A stretch of DNA of 64,000 bases, taken from NCBI RefSeq assembly GCF_900109655.1, contig NZ_FOAT01000008.1, forward strand, positions 1 through 64,000. Direction: 5' to 3'. The DNA comes from Hominimerdicola alba. Lineage in GTDB: Bacteria > Bacillota > Clostridia > Oscillospirales > Ruminococcaceae. Below, in pieces: positions 27,126 through 36,735 of the stretch. A program made the position numbers and the translations under genes. Positions within the stretch are counted from its first letter, which is position 1. The number at the start of each line of letters is the position of its first letter. The notes beneath the pieces are model-generated. The model saw only the letters and a list, made by a program, of their open reading frames with translations, was not told the origin of the DNA and searched no databases.

Positions 27126-28325
27126 TTATATATTGTTTTCGGTGATCTCTTCACCTACGGTGATAACTTTCTTGATGCCCTTGCTCTTTGCATACTCAAC
27201 TGTCTCTTCGTAAGAATTGAACAGCGAATGTTCAAGCTTGCAGCCCTCACGTACCAGCTTCTGGGCATGAGCCATAGCTTCAACTACATAGCCCTTTTCA
27301 CCAAAGATAACAGCGTCAACAGGCTTGCTTGCGGGATTTGCTCCGATGCGCTCCAGATGCAGAGCTACGGAATCTACATTCACGCCAAAGCCAACAGCGG
27401 GAAGCTCCTTACCGAAAGAACCGATAAGGTTGTCGTATCTTCCACCTTTGAGTACGGACTGTCCAACCTCGGAGAGATAACCCTTGAAGACGATGCCTGT
27501 GTAGTAATCGGTATGGCTTACGATACCAAGGTCAACGGATATCTTGCCCTCGTAACCAAGGCTTGAAAGGCGGTTGAACACCTTTCTCAGATTGTAGAGT
27601 ATACCTGTTATCTTGTCGTTTGCGTAGATATCGCTTGCCTTGTCAAGAACTTCGATACCGCCGAAAAGGCTGGGGAGCTGTTTCAGTGCTCGAGTTATCT
27701 CGTTGTCGCCTATCTCGTCCAGCAGGTCATTGAGGGCGGGGAAATTCTTGGAGGATATGAGCATCCTTATCTCCTCGATAACGTCGTCATCAACGTTCAG
27801 CTGAGTAACCAGCTCTTTAAAATAGCCGATATGACCTATCTCAAGGCGGAAATTATCCTTATCAAAGCTTGCAAGTGCTTCAACAGCGGTGCAGAGAACT
27901 TCAAGGTCGGCACGCTTTACATTGTCGCCTCCGATAAGCTCGATACCAGCCTGAACAACTTCATCGGAACGTCCTTTCAGCAGAGCATTGTTGGAGAATA
28001 CGCTCTGGTTGTAGTAAAGTCTCAGGGGAGAATCGGAATCTTTAAGTCTTGTAGCCGCAAGTCTTGCTATCGGTATAGTGGAATCGGGGCGCATAACTAT
28101 AAGTCTGCCCTTGGAATCTGTAAGCTTGTAAAGGCTCTCCTGTCTGAAATTTCTGGTGCTTCCGCTGAAAGCATCATAGAATTCGATGCCGGGAGTAACA
28201 ACTTCGCTGTAGCCAAAGCCCTCAAAGAGAGCGGCAAGGGTCTTCTCCACCTTGCGCCTTGCAAGGCAGTCTTCAAACAAAAGGTCTCTGGTACCCTCGG
28301 GGGTTATAAGATCATATCTTTTCAT
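27126..28325 (-). CDS. hisZ: ATP phosphoribosyltransferase regulatory subunit
   Basis: 399 residues, a histidyl-tRNA synthetase paralogue without aminoacylation role. Class II-like motif 2 RQESLYKLTD and motif 3-like GGRYDNLIGSFG are present; it lacks the anticodon domain of HisS, ending in a short alpha/beta stretch. It forms the hetero-octamer with short HisG. Its ATG overlaps the preceding stop (ATGA). Confidence 0.94.
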   Translation of the reverse strand: MKRYDLITPEGTRDLLFEDCLARRKVEKTLAALFEGFGYSEVVTPGIEFYDAFSGSTRNFRQESLYKLTDSKGRLIVMRPDSTIPIARLAATRLKDSDSPLRLYYNQSVFSNNALLKGRSDEVVQAGIELIGGDNVKRADLEVLCTAVEALASFDKDNFRLEIGHIGYFKELVTQLNVDDDVIEEIRMLISSKNFPALNDLLDEIGDNEITRALKQLPSLFGGIEVLDKASDIYANDKITGILYNLRKVFNRLSSLGYEGKISVDLGIVSHTDYYTGIVFKGYLSEVGQSVLKGGRYDNLIGSFGKELPAVGFGVNVDSVALHLERIGANPASKPVDAVIFGEKGYVVEAMAHAQKLVREGCKLEHSLFNSYEETVEYAKSKGIKKVITVGEEITENNI

Positions 28326-28936
28326 ACTATCTTTCCTTTATAATGATTTTTAATAGTTTCGTCTATAAATGCCATCTGTTCATCGGTATGGAACCAATGC
28401 TCGCCGTCTTTCATAACGCTGATTTCTGCGGATATCCTTTCCGCAAAAGCTTTTACAGTATCGTATGAAGTCAGGCTGTCTTTATCGCCGTATATGATAT
28501 GTGTCGGGATATGCCATTTTATCGTGTGTTCGCGTACATAGCAGAGGTATTCCCACGAAAGTGTCTCGCCGAATTTTGTGGGTATCTCTTTCCTGTCATT
28601 AAGTTCCTGCTCGGTGATATTCTCCCAAGCCATCATATCGGTTATGAGCTTTTCCATATCAACTATGGGAGATATGAAAAATGCCTGTGATATCTTTTTA
28701 TCGTGAAGCGAAGCCATCGAAAGATAAGCGCCAATGCTGTTGGCTATCAGGATAACTTCACCGCAGTCTTTGGTCTGCTTGTCAAAATATTCTGAAAACT
28801 CTTTTTCAGCTTCCCACGGTGTATGCGACTTATAATCGAAGCCTGTAACTTCATCGCCTGCAAAAAGAGGCGCATAATGCAAAGCTTCATCGGCGGTGCC
28901 GCCTTTGCCGTGGATATAGATTATTTGTCGTTTCAT
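28322..28936 (-). CDS. small alpha/beta hydrolase
   Basis: 204 residues. IYIHGKGGTADEA near the N-terminus supplies the oxyanion-type HG loop, ANSIGAYLSM is the nucleophile elbow (N-S-I-G, Ser), YGDKDSL provides the acid and GEHWFHTDE the histidine. Similar small hydrolases (YdeN/RBBP9-like) have unknown substrates. First gene of the histidine operon, overlapping hisZ by 4 nt; AAAGAG precedes the ATG. Confidence 0.85.
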   Translation of the reverse strand: MKRQIIYIHGKGGTADEALHYAPLFAGDEVTGFDYKSHTPWEAEKEFSEYFDKQTKDCGEVILIANSIGAYLSMASLHDKKISQAFFISPIVDMEKLITDMMAWENITEQELNDRKEIPTKFGETLSWEYLCYVREHTIKWHIPTHIIYGDKDSLTSYDTVKAFAERISAEISVMKDGEHWFHTDEQMAFIDETIKNHYKGKIV

Positions 28937-29005
28937 TCCGGTCACTCTTTAGTTCGATTTATTATAGTAAAGTGCTAACATAGTATCATATTATCAACAT
29001 GATAT

Positions 29006-29034
29006 ATTTTAGCATACTGACAAAGATTTGTCAA
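29006..29034 (-). promoter_or_regulatory. histidine operon promoter
   Basis: On the minus strand TTGACA (29029-29034), 17-nt spacer, TAAAAT (29006-29011). The leader of about 60 nt before the hydrolase gene is short and AT-rich; I see no T-box or histidine-rich leader peptide. Confidence 0.88.
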
Positions 29035-29170
29035 CCGATTTGTGCAAATATGCAAGAAATTAATTTGTAAATTATGTATGAACGCAAATTCCGACTTTTT
29101 TTGCGGGGTGATGCGTCCTTAATATATGGCAAGTCTGCCCTATGCATAGCAGAGAGCAGAACTGTAACCT

Positions 29171-32100
29171 TTAGAAATTGAAAAGCGATATCTGGCTGGA
29201 CTTGGGAAGATCGCCAAATGCGCCGATGTTTTCAAGTGCTTCGATTACAGTCTTGGAAATACCGCTGTTCATCTGGAATTCCTCTATTGAAATAAAGTCA
29301 TTCTTCTTAGCCTTTTCGTATATAGCCAGTGCCGCATTGAGACCTACACCGTTTATGGCAACGAATGGCAGTCTTATCTTGCCGTCTTCTATCTGGTAGA
29401 TATAGGCATGAGATTTGTTGATGTCTATGGGCAGAAATTCGTATCCGCGGGACATCATCTCATTGGTCAGCATAAGCATATCCAGCACGCCGCTGTCCTT
29501 GCCGGAACGTTCGTCCTTTGACATATTGCTGAGCCTGTCGATCTTGTCACGCACCATATATATGCCTTTGAGTGTGGTCTCAGCATCAAAGTCCTCGCCG
29601 CGGACGGTGAAGTATGTTGCATAGAATGCAAGGGGTTCATGCACCTTGAACCAGCAAAGTCTGATAGCAGCAGTAACATATGCCGCAGCGTGAGCCTTCG
29701 GGAACATATACTTGATCTTGAGACAGCTGTCGATGTACCACTCGGGGACATCATGGGCTCTCATGTCCTGCTTCATCTCTTCGGTCAGGAGCTTTGGCGC
29801 TTTACCCTTACGGGTGATCTCCATTATCTTGAAGGCAAGCTTCGGTTCAAGATGGTGTTCCAGCAGGTAAACCATAATACTGTCACGTGTACCGATAACG
29901 TTGGATATATCGCAGGTGCCGTTTTTGATGAGCTCCTGTGCGTTGCCCAGCCAAACGTCCGTACCGTGAGAAAGACCGGATATCTGCAAAAGGTCGGAGA
30001 AGTTCTTAGGCTTGGATTCAAGCAGCATTCCTCTTACGAAAGGCGTACCCATCTCGGGTATACCAAGGGTGCCTGTTTCGCACTTGATATCCTCAGCGGT
30101 AACGCCCAGAGAATCAGGGGATGTGAATAGAGAATATACAGCGGGGTCCGACATGGGGCATTCGTTGATATCCATATTGGTAAAATCTTCAAGATACTTA
30201 TACATGGTAGGAACATCGTGTCCGAGTTCGTCAAGCTTCAGTATGGTATCATGAAGTGAATGGAAGTCGAAGTGGGTGGTGACCATGTCAGAATCCACCT
30301 TATCAGCGGGGTGCTGAACAGGTGTGAAGTCATAAACCTCGTAGTCACCGGGGATAACAACCATTCCTCCGGGATGCTGTGAGGTAGTTCGCTTGACATC
30401 TACACAGCCGTTTACAAGACGCTGTATCTCGGCATTATTGGCGGTCTTTCCGCGTTCGTCCAGATACTTTTTAACGTAGCCGTAGGCAGTCTTGTCCGCT
30501 ACGGTACCGATAGTACCCGCCTTGAACACGTGATCCTGACCGAAAAGTTCTTCGGTATACTTATGTACCTTGCCCTGACAGTCGCCCGAGAAGTTAAGGT
30601 CGATATCAGGGGCTTTATCGCCGTCGAAACCAAGGAATGTTTCAAAGGGTATCTTATGACCGTCACGGTGCATGGGGATACCGCAGTTGGGGCAGTCCTT
30701 TGGTGGCAGGTCGAAGCCTGAGCCGTATTCACCGTTTTCAAAGAACTCGGAATAATGGCACTTGCGGCAGATGTAGTGGGGTTCAAGAGGATTGACCTCG
30801 GAAATTCCCGACATGGAAGCAACGAATGAGGAACCAACGGAACCACGGGAACCAACCTGATAGCCGCAGTCGTTGGAATAAGCAACCAGCTTCTGGGATA
30901 TCATGTACAGCACTGAGAATCCGTGCTTTATGATGGAGTCCAGCTCACGTTTAAGGCGCTTGAAGACCAGCGGATGAACGTGCTCCTCGAAATAGGCAGA
31001 CACGTCAACGTCCTCGCCCTCGGGGACTTCTATGGACATGGGGTCGCAGTCGCCGTAAAGCTCGCAGGCTTTTCGCCAGCAGATAATCTGGAGCTCATAC
31101 ACAGCACCCTCAATGAAAGGTGTGTATGTGCCGTTTGGGAAAGCCTTCAGGTCGGGGTCTATCATATCAGCCACGTTGTTTGTGTTTGTGACAACGACTT
31201 CATAAGCCTTGTCTTCGCCGAGATATGAAAGCTCATCAAGCATCTGTGTCGTAGATTTCAGATACAGGGGTGCCTGATTGTCGCAGTCGGAAAAGCCCAT
31301 GGAAGCCTGTATTATGGCTCTGAACTTAGCGTCCTCTTTATTGAGAAAATGAACGTCGCCTGTAGCGCATACAGGTATGCCAAGATCTTCGCCAAGGCGG
31401 ACGATGAAACGATTTATATCCTTAACGTCCTCGACGTTTTTTATCCTGTCATAGGGAGGTTTTTCAGCCGTCAGCATGAACATATTGTTGCCGTCGGGCT
31501 GTATCTCCAGATAGTCGTAAAAGCTTGCTATCTGCTTTATGTATTCATAGGGCTTGTTTTCAAGGTAAGCCTGAATGACCTCTCCCCTCTCGCAGGCACT
31601 TCCGATTATAAGTCCCTCACGAAGCTTTGTAAGCTCGCTTTTGGGTATACGAGGGCGGCGCTTGAAGTATTTGAGGTTGGAATCGGATATCAGTTTATAA
31701 AGATTTTTAAGACCGATATTGTTCCTTACAAGTATTATCTGGTGGAAAACGTCCTTGGTTTCTGTGACGCTGTCCAGTTCGCCCAGAAGACCGTTGAGCA
31801 TATCAACAGTTATCAGCACAAGAGGATACTGAGCCATCAGCATCTTGCTGAGTTCGATTAATATATGACCCAGTACTTCGGCATCATCACAGCCGCGGTG
31901 ATGCTGAAAATCGCCGAAGCCGAAATGTTCAGCAACGTAGTTCAGCTTGTGTCTTTCAAGCTGAGGGAGCATCAGCTGTGACATAGGCACTGTATCGATG
32001 CTGGAAAACTTGAAATCTATGCCTAGCTTTTCGCAGTTGCTCCTGATAAAGCCTGTATCGAAAGGCGCATTGTGTGCCACTAGGCAGGGTGAATCTCCGC

Positions 32101-33670
32101 AGAAAGCAATAAAAGCTTCGATAGCTGTTCTTATATCAGCCTGACCTTTCAGCATATCATCGGTGATATTTGTCAGGTTTGAAATAAACTCGGTAAGGGG
32201 AATTTCGGGGTCAACAAGCATATCGAACTTATCGACTATCTCCAGATTTCTGATCTTTACCGCGCCTATCTCGATTATCTTGTCATCCTTGGGGTTAGTG
32301 CCTGTGGTTTCAAGGTCGAAACAGATTATCTCATCGGTGAGTTCTCGCCTGTCAACACCTGCAAACACCCTTGCATCGTTGTTGACCTCGTAAGCCTCTA
32401 CACCATAGATTATCTTGAATTCCTGACCGCCCTTGCGTATGTCAAGGCACTTTGTGCCCGCCGCGGGGAATCCCTGAACAACGCCGTGGTCGGTTATGGC
32501 AAGAGCTCTGTGACCCCATCCCGCCGCCTTAGCGACAAGCTTTTCGGGCGCTGCAAGAGCGTCCATCATGGACATATTGGTATGGCAGTGGAGCTCGACA
32601 CGCTTCTGCTCGGCGGTGTCCTTTTCCTTTTCTCTGCCCACCAGCATAATATCATCAGCCATGAAATAGATGTTATGGTCGAAGTCGTCCTCTTCTATCC
32701 TGCCGCGGGCGATGATGGTAGAACCCTTTTTCATCTTGCCCAGCATGGCTTCAAGAGTATCTTTTGTAAGCTTTATAAACTTGCCCTTTTTGGACGAGCC
32801 TATCATCTTCATCATGCAGGAAGAGGAATAATCGGTAAAATATACCATAGCGATAAGGCTGCCGTTTTTGGTCTCTTTGGTCTCAATCTGGAATATATCG
32901 CCCCATACGGTGACAACATCGTTGAAATGCTCCAGTGATGCCGCATCGTTGGGCAGACTTGCCATACTGTGAACACGGCTCTCGGACTGGATAGGACCGC
33001 CTTTAAGGACGGTAGCGCCCTCGCCAAGGAGATGAAGACTGGTGAAATCAACATCGATAGTTCTGAACTCGGGAGCTGCATCACCTGAACCGCCGCTGTT
33101 GTTCTTGGCGGCAACTGCTTTTTCTTCGTATGCCTTGATATCGGGCATGGGCATGGACTCAAAGAACTCTCTCTGAGCCTGCTCGTACTGCTCCATATCA
33201 TTAGTCAGCACGCCCTCGAAAGAAATCTCGGCTGAGGTGGAGAAAAGTTCGGTAACAAGCCTTGAAAATACAGTGTAGATACCTGCCTTTTTCATCAGCT
33301 CAAGTCCGCCGTGCTTTAAGGTAACGGTGAAGACCTTGCCGTCAAAGGTAGACTCTGCATCGTCAAGAAAGCCGTTCACAAAAGGGAAACGGCTCTTCAT
33401 GAACTTGCAAAGTTCACCGAAATATTCAGCACTCAGCTTATCGGGTGTAAAGCGGGGACGCAGTGAAAAACCACAGTTCAGGGCATTTCTCATGCGCTGT
33501 TCAAACTGTGATGTTGAATCAAAGGTGACAGTATTTTCAAATGATGCCACGCATTCCAGATCATTCATATCTTCGGAAAACACCAGCCTGAGTATCTTGC
33601 CCTCGGCTATGTCCTGGGATATGGAATCTGTATATTCATCAAAATATTCACCGATCGTATGTGTAGCCAT
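29171..33670 (-). CDS. polC: DNA polymerase III alpha subunit, PolC type
   Basis: 1499 residues, replicative polymerase of low-GC Gram-positives. In order: N-terminal domain, OB-fold (about 250-345), first half of the PHP domain (VELHCHTNMSM, about 358-430), an inserted DEDD proofreading exonuclease (FDLETTGTNPKDDKIIEIGA from about 450, HHRGCDDAEVLGH later), second PHP part, the zinc-binding CRKC...CPNC pair, and the polymerase core with PDIDLNFSG. PHP and exonuclease residues look intact. Slightly longer than the Bacillus enzyme (1437). Last gene of a long operon that starts at pyrH. Confidence 0.97.
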   Translation of the reverse strand: MATHTIGEYFDEYTDSISQDIAEGKILRLVFSEDMNDLECVASFENTVTFDSTSQFEQRMRNALNCGFSLRPRFTPDKLSAEYFGELCKFMKSRFPFVNGFLDDAESTFDGKVFTVTLKHGGLELMKKAGIYTVFSRLVTELFSTSAEISFEGVLTNDMEQYEQAQREFFESMPMPDIKAYEEKAVAAKNNSGGSGDAAPEFRTIDVDFTSLHLLGEGATVLKGGPIQSESRVHSMASLPNDAASLEHFNDVVTVWGDIFQIETKETKNGSLIAMVYFTDYSSSCMMKMIGSSKKGKFIKLTKDTLEAMLGKMKKGSTIIARGRIEEDDFDHNIYFMADDIMLVGREKEKDTAEQKRVELHCHTNMSMMDALAAPEKLVAKAAGWGHRALAITDHGVVQGFPAAGTKCLDIRKGGQEFKIIYGVEAYEVNNDARVFAGVDRRELTDEIICFDLETTGTNPKDDKIIEIGAVKIRNLEIVDKFDMLVDPEIPLTEFISNLTNITDDMLKGQADIRTAIEAFIAFCGDSPCLVAHNAPFDTGFIRSNCEKLGIDFKFSSIDTVPMSQLMLPQLERHKLNYVAEHFGFGDFQHHRGCDDAEVLGHILIELSKMLMAQYPLVLITVDMLNGLLGELDSVTETKDVFHQIILVRNNIGLKNLYKLISDSNLKYFKRRPRIPKSELTKLREGLIIGSACERGEVIQAYLENKPYEYIKQIASFYDYLEIQPDGNNMFMLTAEKPPYDRIKNVEDVKDINRFIVRLGEDLGIPVCATGDVHFLNKEDAKFRAIIQASMGFSDCDNQAPLYLKSTTQMLDELSYLGEDKAYEVVVTNTNNVADMIDPDLKAFPNGTYTPFIEGAVYELQIICWRKACELYGDCDPMSIEVPEGEDVDVSAYFEEHVHPLVFKRLKRELDSIIKHGFSVLYMISQKLVAYSNDCGYQVGSRGSVGSSFVASMSGISEVNPLEPHYICRKCHYSEFFENGEYGSGFDLPPKDCPNCGIPMHRDGHKIPFETFLGFDGDKAPDIDLNFSGDCQGKVHKYTEELFGQDHVFKAGTIGTVADKTAYGYVKKYLDERGKTANNAEIQRLVNGCVDVKRTTSQHPGGMVVIPGDYEVYDFTPVQHPADKVDSDMVTTHFDFHSLHDTILKLDELGHDVPTMYKYLEDFTNMDINECPMSDPAVYSLFTSPDSLGVTAEDIKCETGTLGIPEMGTPFVRGMLLESKPKNFSDLLQISGLSHGTDVWLGNAQELIKNGTCDISNVIGTRDSIMVYLLEHHLEPKLAFKIMEITRKGKAPKLLTEEMKQDMRAHDVPEWYIDSCLKIKYMFPKAHAAAYVTAAIRLCWFKVHEPLAFYATYFTVRGEDFDAETTLKGIYMVRDKIDRLSNMSKDERSGKDSGVLDMLMLTNEMMSRGYEFLPIDINKSHAYIYQIEDGKIRLPFVAINGVGLNAALAIYEKAKKNDFISIEEFQMNSGISKTVIEALENIGAFGDLPKSSQISLFNF

Positions 33671-33687
33671 TTGAAAACCGTCCTATC

Positions 33688-34725
33688 TTATAACTTCTCT
33701 ATCTCATCCATCAACGCCTGCAAAGCCTTGTCCTCGGAAACTGTATACAGCTTTTCGCCGTGGGCAAAGATGACAGCCTTGCCGTCACCGCCCGCGATAC
33801 CTATATCAGCTTCTCCTGCTTCGCCTATGCCGTTGACAACGCAGCCCATAACTGCGACTTTTATATCCTTTTCCACATTTCGTGTAAGCTCTTCCACCTG
33901 CTTGGCAAGACCTATAAGGTCGATCCTTGTTCTTCCGCAGGTGGGACATGAAACTATCTGAACTCCGCTTCCTCTGCCGATGGCTTTGAGGATATCCTTA
34001 GCGGCATATATCTCCTTTTCGGGGGAATCCGTCAGGGATACCCTGATGGTCTCGCCTATGCCGTCAACTAACAGAGAACCTATGCCGATGGAAGACTTTA
34101 TGATACCCATGCGCTCAGTACCTGCCTCGGTAACACCGAGATGCAGAGGATAACTGCAAAGTGCGGCAAGCTTTCTGTAAGCTTCGATCATAATATTCAC
34201 GTTAGAAGATTTCAGCGAGATAACGATATCTCCGAAATCGCACTGTTCAAGTATCTTCACATGACCCATTGCGCTTTCCACAAGAGCATCAGCGCAGGGA
34301 GAACCGTATTTCGCAAGAATGTCCTTTTCGAGTGAACCGCCGTTAACGCCTATCCTTATGGGGATATGCTTTTCGGTGCATTTCTTCACGACTGCCCTGA
34401 CCTTTTCCATATCGCCGATATTGCCGGGATTTATTCGTATCTTGTCGATACCCGCATCAGCCGCCGCAAGGGCGAGCTTATAGTCGAAATGTATATCAGC
34501 CACCAGAGGTATGTTTATTTTCTCCTTTATCGCAGGGATAAGGGCTACGGCATCCATGTTTGGTATTGCCGCACGGACTATCTCACAGCCCGCTTTTTCA
34601 AGGCTTTCCGCCTGTGCCACAGAGCCTTCGATATCGGTGGAAGGCACATTCAGCATGGATTGTATATAAATATGCTTGCCGTCAAGCGTAAGTCCGCCGA
34701 CCTTGACGGGATCAACGTTTCTCAT
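33688..34725 (-). CDS. ispG: 4-hydroxy-3-methylbut-2-enyl-diphosphate synthase
   Basis: 345 residues; MEP pathway, converts MEcPP to HMBPP with a 4Fe-4S cluster. TIM barrel with PLVADIHFDYKLAL and RINPGNIG; cluster ligands in SCPTCGRTRIDL and GCVVNGIGEA. I start at ATG 34725 after AAGGGGAA. Upstream dxr and the final polC share the operon. Confidence 0.96.
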   Translation of the reverse strand: MRNVDPVKVGGLTLDGKHIYIQSMLNVPSTDIEGSVAQAESLEKAGCEIVRAAIPNMDAVALIPAIKEKINIPLVADIHFDYKLALAAADAGIDKIRINPGNIGDMEKVRAVVKKCTEKHIPIRIGVNGGSLEKDILAKYGSPCADALVESAMGHVKILEQCDFGDIVISLKSSNVNIMIEAYRKLAALCSYPLHLGVTEAGTERMGIIKSSIGIGSLLVDGIGETIRVSLTDSPEKEIYAAKDILKAIGRGSGVQIVSCPTCGRTRIDLIGLAKQVEELTRNVEKDIKVAVMGCVVNGIGEAGEADIGIAGGDGKAVIFAHGEKLYTVSEDKALQALMDEIEKL

Positions 34726-34742
34726 ATAAAATTCCCCTTTAT

Positions 34743-35678
34743 TCACTTTATCCATTTAGCCAGCAGTTCGTCTACCTGACTTCTGCCGCGGAGTTCTTCA
34801 AGCCATTTTGCGGGAATACCCTCATAGCCAAAAACTATACCCGCAAGACCGCCTGTGATACAGGCAGTTGTATCGGTATCATCACCGAGAGCTATTGCCT
34901 GTTTTACGGCGTCCTCATAGCTTGATGCTCTTTTCATTATCATAACGGCACTTCTCAGCGAATCCACAACGTATCCGCCGCCGTTGCCGCGCCATATATC
35001 GGGTTCATCGGGACATAGCCTGAATTCAAATTCTTCGATAAAATCAGGCTTATCCGAATAAATGCGGCGTAGTTCAGCAACCGCAGAAGAAAGCGCATCA
35101 TCGAAGCTAAGACCATCAAGAAGATATCCTGCTATAAGCACATACAGCCCACAGCACACAAGGTTCGTGATATTGCCGTGAGTTATAGGGCACTGAGCGT
35201 GAGCGTCCTCAACAAGCTCCTCGTTGGTGCCCTCGTGCCACAGCGCAAGTGGGAGAACTCTCATAAGTGCGCCGTTGCCCTTGCCGTCCGGTCGGATAAG
35301 ACCGCATTTTTCGGGAGCCATACCGCTTCTGTATGCATCAAGTGCCATACTTGTCTGTATGCCAACATCAAACACATTGTTATCAACAGCCCACAGACCA
35401 TAATCATACCATGCGAGAACTTTATCCGAGAAGTTTTTCAGGTCGAAACGACCTACCTCAACAAGGCTGTGAAGCAGACACAAAGCCTGCGCACCGTCAT
35501 CAGACCATGTGGCAGGCGGTACACCCATATGGGCTCTTGAAAATCCCGCGGGAGGCTGCATATCTATCATGTCAGTAGGCGGGATATCAGCCGCGGGGTG
35601 AAATTCATAAGGCACACCCAGAGCGTCGCCCACAAGCAGACCGTAGATCCCGCCTTTTAGCTTGTTAACATCTTTCAT
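34743..35678 (-). CDS. ADP-ribosylglycohydrolase (DraG/ARH) family protein
   Basis: 311 residues. The family metal-binding motifs are present: GGIYGLLVGDALGVPYEF at the N-terminus, TWSDDGAQAL and the late GDDTDTTACITGGLAG. These enzymes remove ADP-ribose from proteins, nucleic acids or small molecules with two Mg2+. The ATG at 35678 lies one base after the rseP stop. No ADP-ribosyltransferase is visible nearby, so its target is unknown; its place among cell-envelope and replication genes is unusual. Confidence 0.88.
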   Translation of the reverse strand: MKDVNKLKGGIYGLLVGDALGVPYEFHPAADIPPTDMIDMQPPAGFSRAHMGVPPATWSDDGAQALCLLHSLVEVGRFDLKNFSDKVLAWYDYGLWAVDNNVFDVGIQTSMALDAYRSGMAPEKCGLIRPDGKGNGALMRVLPLALWHEGTNEELVEDAHAQCPITHGNITNLVCCGLYVLIAGYLLDGLSFDDALSSAVAELRRIYSDKPDFIEEFEFRLCPDEPDIWRGNGGGYVVDSLRSAVMIMKRASSYEDAVKQAIALGDDTDTTACITGGLAGIVFGYEGIPAKWLEELRGRSQVDELLAKWIK

Positions 35679-35679
35679 A

Positions 35680-36735
35680 TCATACCAGCTTTGTAATATC
35701 ACTCACAGTTATTACCACCATCAGCAGAAGCAGTGCCGCAAGACCAATAGTATGCACCAGACCCTCTTTTTCCGGGGGGACAGGCTTTCTGCGGATAGCT
35801 TCAACTATCAGGAAGATGAAACGTCCGCCGTCAAGTGCGGGCAGGGGCAAAAGATTGAACACGCCCACATTTATCGTTATGAAAGAGGAAAGATAGAGAA
35901 TAGTATCTGTCAGGCTCTTCCAGTCGATCTTGCCTGTTTCCTCATCGCGCTCACTCTCGATCACATCGCCGATGGAATCAACGATACCAACAGGACCGCT
36001 CATATCTTTCAGGGAAAACTTACCTCTGACAAGATCGGCTATGGAAATATATATCAGCCTTGCATCGGTGGCTGTCTGCTTAAAAGCCTGAGTTACCACA
36101 GAACCTGCGGTGACTTTCTGGGGCTTTACCCAGAAATCGTAGTGGATACTCATATTCCCTTCCTCGTCCACAGAGGTGGCAAGCTGGACATCTTTCAGGC
36201 TGACACGCTCGCCGTTTCTTTCGACCACCATATCGTATACGCCGTCATCGTCGGTGCTGAATTTGTAGGACATATCGGTGGAGGTGAAGATCCTCATGCC
36301 GTTTATAGCGATTATCTTGTCGTCCTCTTTAAGTCCTGTCTTCTGGCTGACAGCGCCTTCTTCAAACTTGGAGATCGTTGTAGTTACGATGGCATCGCTT
36401 ATACCCGTCTGAACCATCAGCAGTATAAGACCAAGGATCATATTCATGAAAACGCCTGCCACAACGATTATCATACGTCTCCATACCGCTTTCTGGCAGA
36501 AAGCTCTGCCGTCGGCACTGTCGGTATTTTCACCTTCCATGGCGCAATATCCGCCTACGGGGAATATCCTAATGGCATAAAGGGTCTCGCCTTTTTTCTT
36601 TTTGAAAATAGCCGGTCCCATGCCTATAGCGAATTCATTCACCTTTACACCGTTTGCTTTAGCAGCGATGAAGTGTCCAAATTCATGGATAGTTATAATA
36701 AGACTGAAAATTATTACTGCTATGACTATACTCAT
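35680..36735 (-). CDS. rseP: RIP metalloprotease (site-2 protease, RseP/YluC type)
   Basis: 351 residues, intramembrane zinc protease. HEFGH active site in the first membrane segment (about residues 17-21), a central PDZ domain (about 110-190) and LPALDGGR (second metal motif) near the C-terminus with membrane segments around. Cleaves membrane-anchored proteins such as anti-sigma factors; the ECF anti-sigma at 0.3-1.5 kb would be a conceivable substrate, but this is speculation. Its ATG overlaps the dxr stop by one base. Order uppS-cdsA-dxr-rseP is classic. Confidence 0.95.
   Translation of the reverse strand: MSIVIAVIIFSLIITIHEFGHFIAAKANGVKVNEFAIGMGPAIFKKKKGETLYAIRIFPVGGYCAMEGENTDSADGRAFCQKAVWRRMIIVVAGVFMNMILGLILLMVQTGISDAIVTTTISKFEEGAVSQKTGLKEDDKIIAINGMRIFTSTDMSYKFSTDDDGVYDMVVERNGERVSLKDVQLATSVDEEGNMSIHYDFWVKPQKVTAGSVVTQAFKQTATDARLIYISIADLVRGKFSLKDMSGPVGIVDSIGDVIESERDEETGKIDWKSLTDTILYLSSFITINVGVFNLLPLPALDGGRFIFLIVEAIRRKPVPPEKEGLVHTIGLAALLLLMVVITVSDITKLV

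Noticed and set aside
28937-29005. Possible T-box or histidine leader peptide for the his operon
   Set aside because: The leader is only about 60 nt, AT-rich, with no T-box consensus, no run of His codons and no terminator hairpin.
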